NCBI RefSeq assembly: GCF_000285275.1
Contig: NZ_CADO01000139.1
Coordinates: 1-64,000, forward strand
From: Acetobacter pasteurianus subsp. pasteurianus LMG 1262 = NBRC 106471
GTDB lineage: Bacteria; Pseudomonadota; Alphaproteobacteria; Acetobacterales; Acetobacteraceae
DNA length: 64,000 bases
Direction of reading: 5' to 3'
The number at the start of each line of letters is the position of its first letter. The first letter of the stretch is position 1. The notes under the pieces were generated by a model. The model saw only the letters and a list, made by a program, of their open reading frames with translations, made no database searches and was not told the origin of the DNA. Positions 62,559 through 64,000 of this stretch are shown here, one piece after another. Both the position numbers and the translations under genes were made by a program.

Positions 62559-63496
62559 GCGGCGGGCCTGCTGCGGGTAAGGCGGTCCAGAACGGCCATG
62601 CGCACGGCAACGCCCATTTCAACCTGTTCCTGAATGACGCTCTGGCTGGAATCAGCGACAAGACTGTCTATTTCCACCCCACGGTTCATGGGGCCGGGGT
62701 GCATGACCAGCGCATTCTTGCGGGCCAACTGCAACCGGCGCTGATCCAGCCCGAAAAAGCGGAAATATTCACGCGCGCTGGGGATAAGGCCGGAGGACAT
62801 GCGCTCACGCTGCAAACGCAGCATCATTACCACGTCCACGTCCTGCAGGCCTTCTTCCATGTTGTGGAAGATTTCCACCCCGCGTTGCTTCATGGCGCCG
62901 GGCACCAGCGTTGGCGGGCCAACAAGCCGCACCGTGCTGCCCATGCCTGTCAGCAGGAAGATGTTGGAGCGCGCCACGCGGGAATGTGAAACATCCCCAC
63001 AAATGGCCACTTTCAGCCCACCCAATGTGCCTAGGTGGCGGCGAATGGTCAGCGCATCCAGCAGGGCCTGTGTGGGGTGCTCGTGCATACCGTCACCCGC
63101 GTTGACTACGCTGGCTTCCACCTTTTGCGCCAGCAGGGCCGGTGCGCCGGATTGGGAATGACGCACCACCAGCAGGTCTGTCCGCATGGCGTTAAGCGTT
63201 GCGGCCGTATCCAGCAGGGTTTCACCCTTGTTCACCGAGGATTGGGCAACGGACATATTGATAACGTCCGCCCCCAAACGCTTACCCGCCAGCTCGAAAG
63301 ATGTGCGGGTGCGCGTGCTGTCCTCAAAGAACAGGTTGATAAGGGTGCGCCCCCGCAGCACATCGCGCGGCACCTTGCGGGAGCGGTTAAGCAGGGCATA
63401 GCTTTCGGCCAGATCCAGCAAAGGCTCGATCTGGTCGGGCGTCATGCCTTCCAGCCCGAGCAGATGCCGGGTGTGGCGGCCGGGAAAGCTAGCCAT
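62555..63496 (-). CDS. pyrB: Aspartate carbamoyltransferase catalytic subunit
   Basis: It forms N-carbamoylaspartate in pyrimidine synthesis. The 313-residue protein has the carbamoyl-phosphate motif [21 protein letters not shown] near residues 56-76, [29 protein letters not shown] near 140, and MHPGPMNRG near 268. The ATG at 63496 overlaps the stop of the upstream gltX by eight bases, and the stop overlaps the pyrC' start by four bases. No pyrI regulatory gene is present. Confidence 0.95.
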   Translation of the reverse strand: MASFPGRHTRHLLGLEGMTPDQIEPLLDLAESYALLNRSRKVPRDVLRGRTLINLFFEDSTRTRTSFELAGKRLGADVINMSVAQSSVNKGETLLDTAATLNAMRTDLLVVRHSQSGAPALLAQKVEASVVNAGDGMHEHPTQALLDALTIRRHLGTLGGLKVAICGDVSHSRVARSNIFLLTGMGSTVRLVGPPTLVPGAMKQRGVEIFHNMEEGLQDVDVVMMLRLQRERMSSGLIPSAREYFRFFGLDQRRLQLARKNALVMHPGPMNRGVEIDSLVADSSQSVIQEQVEMGVAVRMAVLDRLTRSRPAA

Positions 63497-64000
63497 GCAG
63501 AACGGCTCCCAAACGGGCGAGGGTTTCATCCTTGCCCAGTGCTTGCAGGGTGGCATCAATGCCGGGGGAGGTGTTGGAGCCTGTTACGGCAGCGCGCACA
63601 GGCTGGGCCACCTTGCCCAGCTTCAACTCATGCTTTTCAGCAAAGTTGCGCAGGGTGGTATCAATGGCTTCTGGCGTAAAGTCTGGCACAGCAGCCAGAT
63701 CACGCGCCAGTTCACCCAGCATGGTGCGGGCTTCTGGTGTCAGCAGCTTCTGCGCTTTGTCATTGAACGCCAGCGGTACCTGACGGCCAAGGAAAGCCGC
63801 ACTTTCTGCCAGCTCAACCAGCGTGCGTGCGCGTTCCTTCAGCCCCGGCATCAGGGCGGCCACGCGGGCGCGGGTGGTTTCATCCACACTTACGTCGTCC
63901 ATTTTCTTGAAGCGTTCCATCACATCGTTGGTCAGGCGTTCATCATCCGCCTGCCGCAGCCATACGGCGTTGATGTGCAGCAGCTTGGCGTAATCCATGC
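63489..64000 (-). CDS. gltX: Glutamyl-tRNA synthetase, C-terminal part (gene runs off the window)
   Basis: Only the last 170 residues are here. They match the C-terminal end of glutamyl-tRNA synthetase: [22 protein letters not shown] near the join with the catalytic domain, then the helical anticodon-binding part ending [49 protein letters not shown]. The catalytic HIGH and KMSKS motifs would lie beyond the right edge. Which of the two GltX copies often found in alphaproteobacteria this is cannot be decided. Confidence 0.85.
   Translation of the reverse strand, partial: MDYAKLLHINAVWLRQADDERLTNDVMERFKKMDDVSVDETTRARVAALMPGLKERARTLVELAESAAFLGRQVPLAFNDKAQKLLTPEARTMLGELARDLAAVPDFTPEAIDTTLRNFAEKHELKLGKVAQPVRAAVTGSNTSPGIDATLQALGKDETLARLGAVLHG

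Noticed and set aside
1-64000. Insertion sequences, prophage genes, CRISPR arrays, toxin-antitoxin pairs, tRNA or rRNA genes
   Set aside because: I looked for transposase and integrase motifs, spaced direct repeats and tRNA-like clover-leaf ends and saw none that I can support.

Overview
The window reads as chromosomal core of an acetic acid bacterium (Acetobacteraceae, most like Acetobacter or a close relative). The reasons are moderately high GC, dense gene packing, alphaproteobacterial gene sets (argD-argF-hslO, DUF1491, DUF3035/BamF, a long topoisomerase I with CxxC and a Lys-rich tail), and proteins that look acetobacterial throughout. I see no insertion sequence, prophage, CRISPR array, rRNA or tRNA gene. 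I cannot name the species from sequence alone. Most of the window is housekeeping, so the interesting signals are regulatory or are departures from family norms; I found no convincing new multi-gene system.

Layout. 1-9.0 kb: an outer-membrane barrel protein, an amino-acid permease, a DUF1275 membrane protein, and a proline catabolism unit (putA plus a GntR/FCD regulator). 9.2-16.7 kb: a DUF2501 secreted protein, acetyl-CoA synthetase, several small unknowns, an RlmM-like rRNA methyltransferase with DUF423, cobalamin adenosyltransferase, and an unknown coiled-coil/membrane pair. 16.7-24.9 kb: an FAD-linked 2-hydroxyacid dehydrogenase, a three-gene minus-strand group (cysQ-like, tsaC/sua5, coiled-coil membrane protein), pepA facing holC, an aldo-keto reductase and a DegP-like protease. 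25-32.5 kb, minus strand: hrpB, a lipoprotein, and argD-argF-unknown-hslO.

32.6-44.7 kb, plus strand: recX and a CHAP lipoprotein, tatA, methionine salvage genes mtnB-mtnD-mtnC, ribF, ileS-lspA-bamF-like-mutL, and a nuoM with no other complex I genes beside it. 44.8-52.5 kb: an EamA exporter, parE, two small envelope proteins, an Rrf2 regulator divergent from a cysteine synthase, and an OmpA-family protein. 52.5-64 kb, minus strand: one long tightly packed run gltX(partial)-pyrB-pyrC'-plsY-dprA-topA-rnr-ctp-DUF1491.

Main points for a second look: (1) a sigma70-like promoter and a textbook intrinsic terminator lying just upstream of argD and pointing into it, which looks like an attenuator; (2) the dihydroorotase-like gene after pyrB has lost the metal-binding HxH and other key residues, so it is probably a non-catalytic partner of aspartate carbamoyltransferase; (3) a stand-alone nuoM that keeps its key charged residues; (4) an Rrf2 regulator with only one cysteine next to cysK; (5) a 58-codon frame with a strong ribosome binding site overlapping the putA start, beside paired AT-rich boxes.
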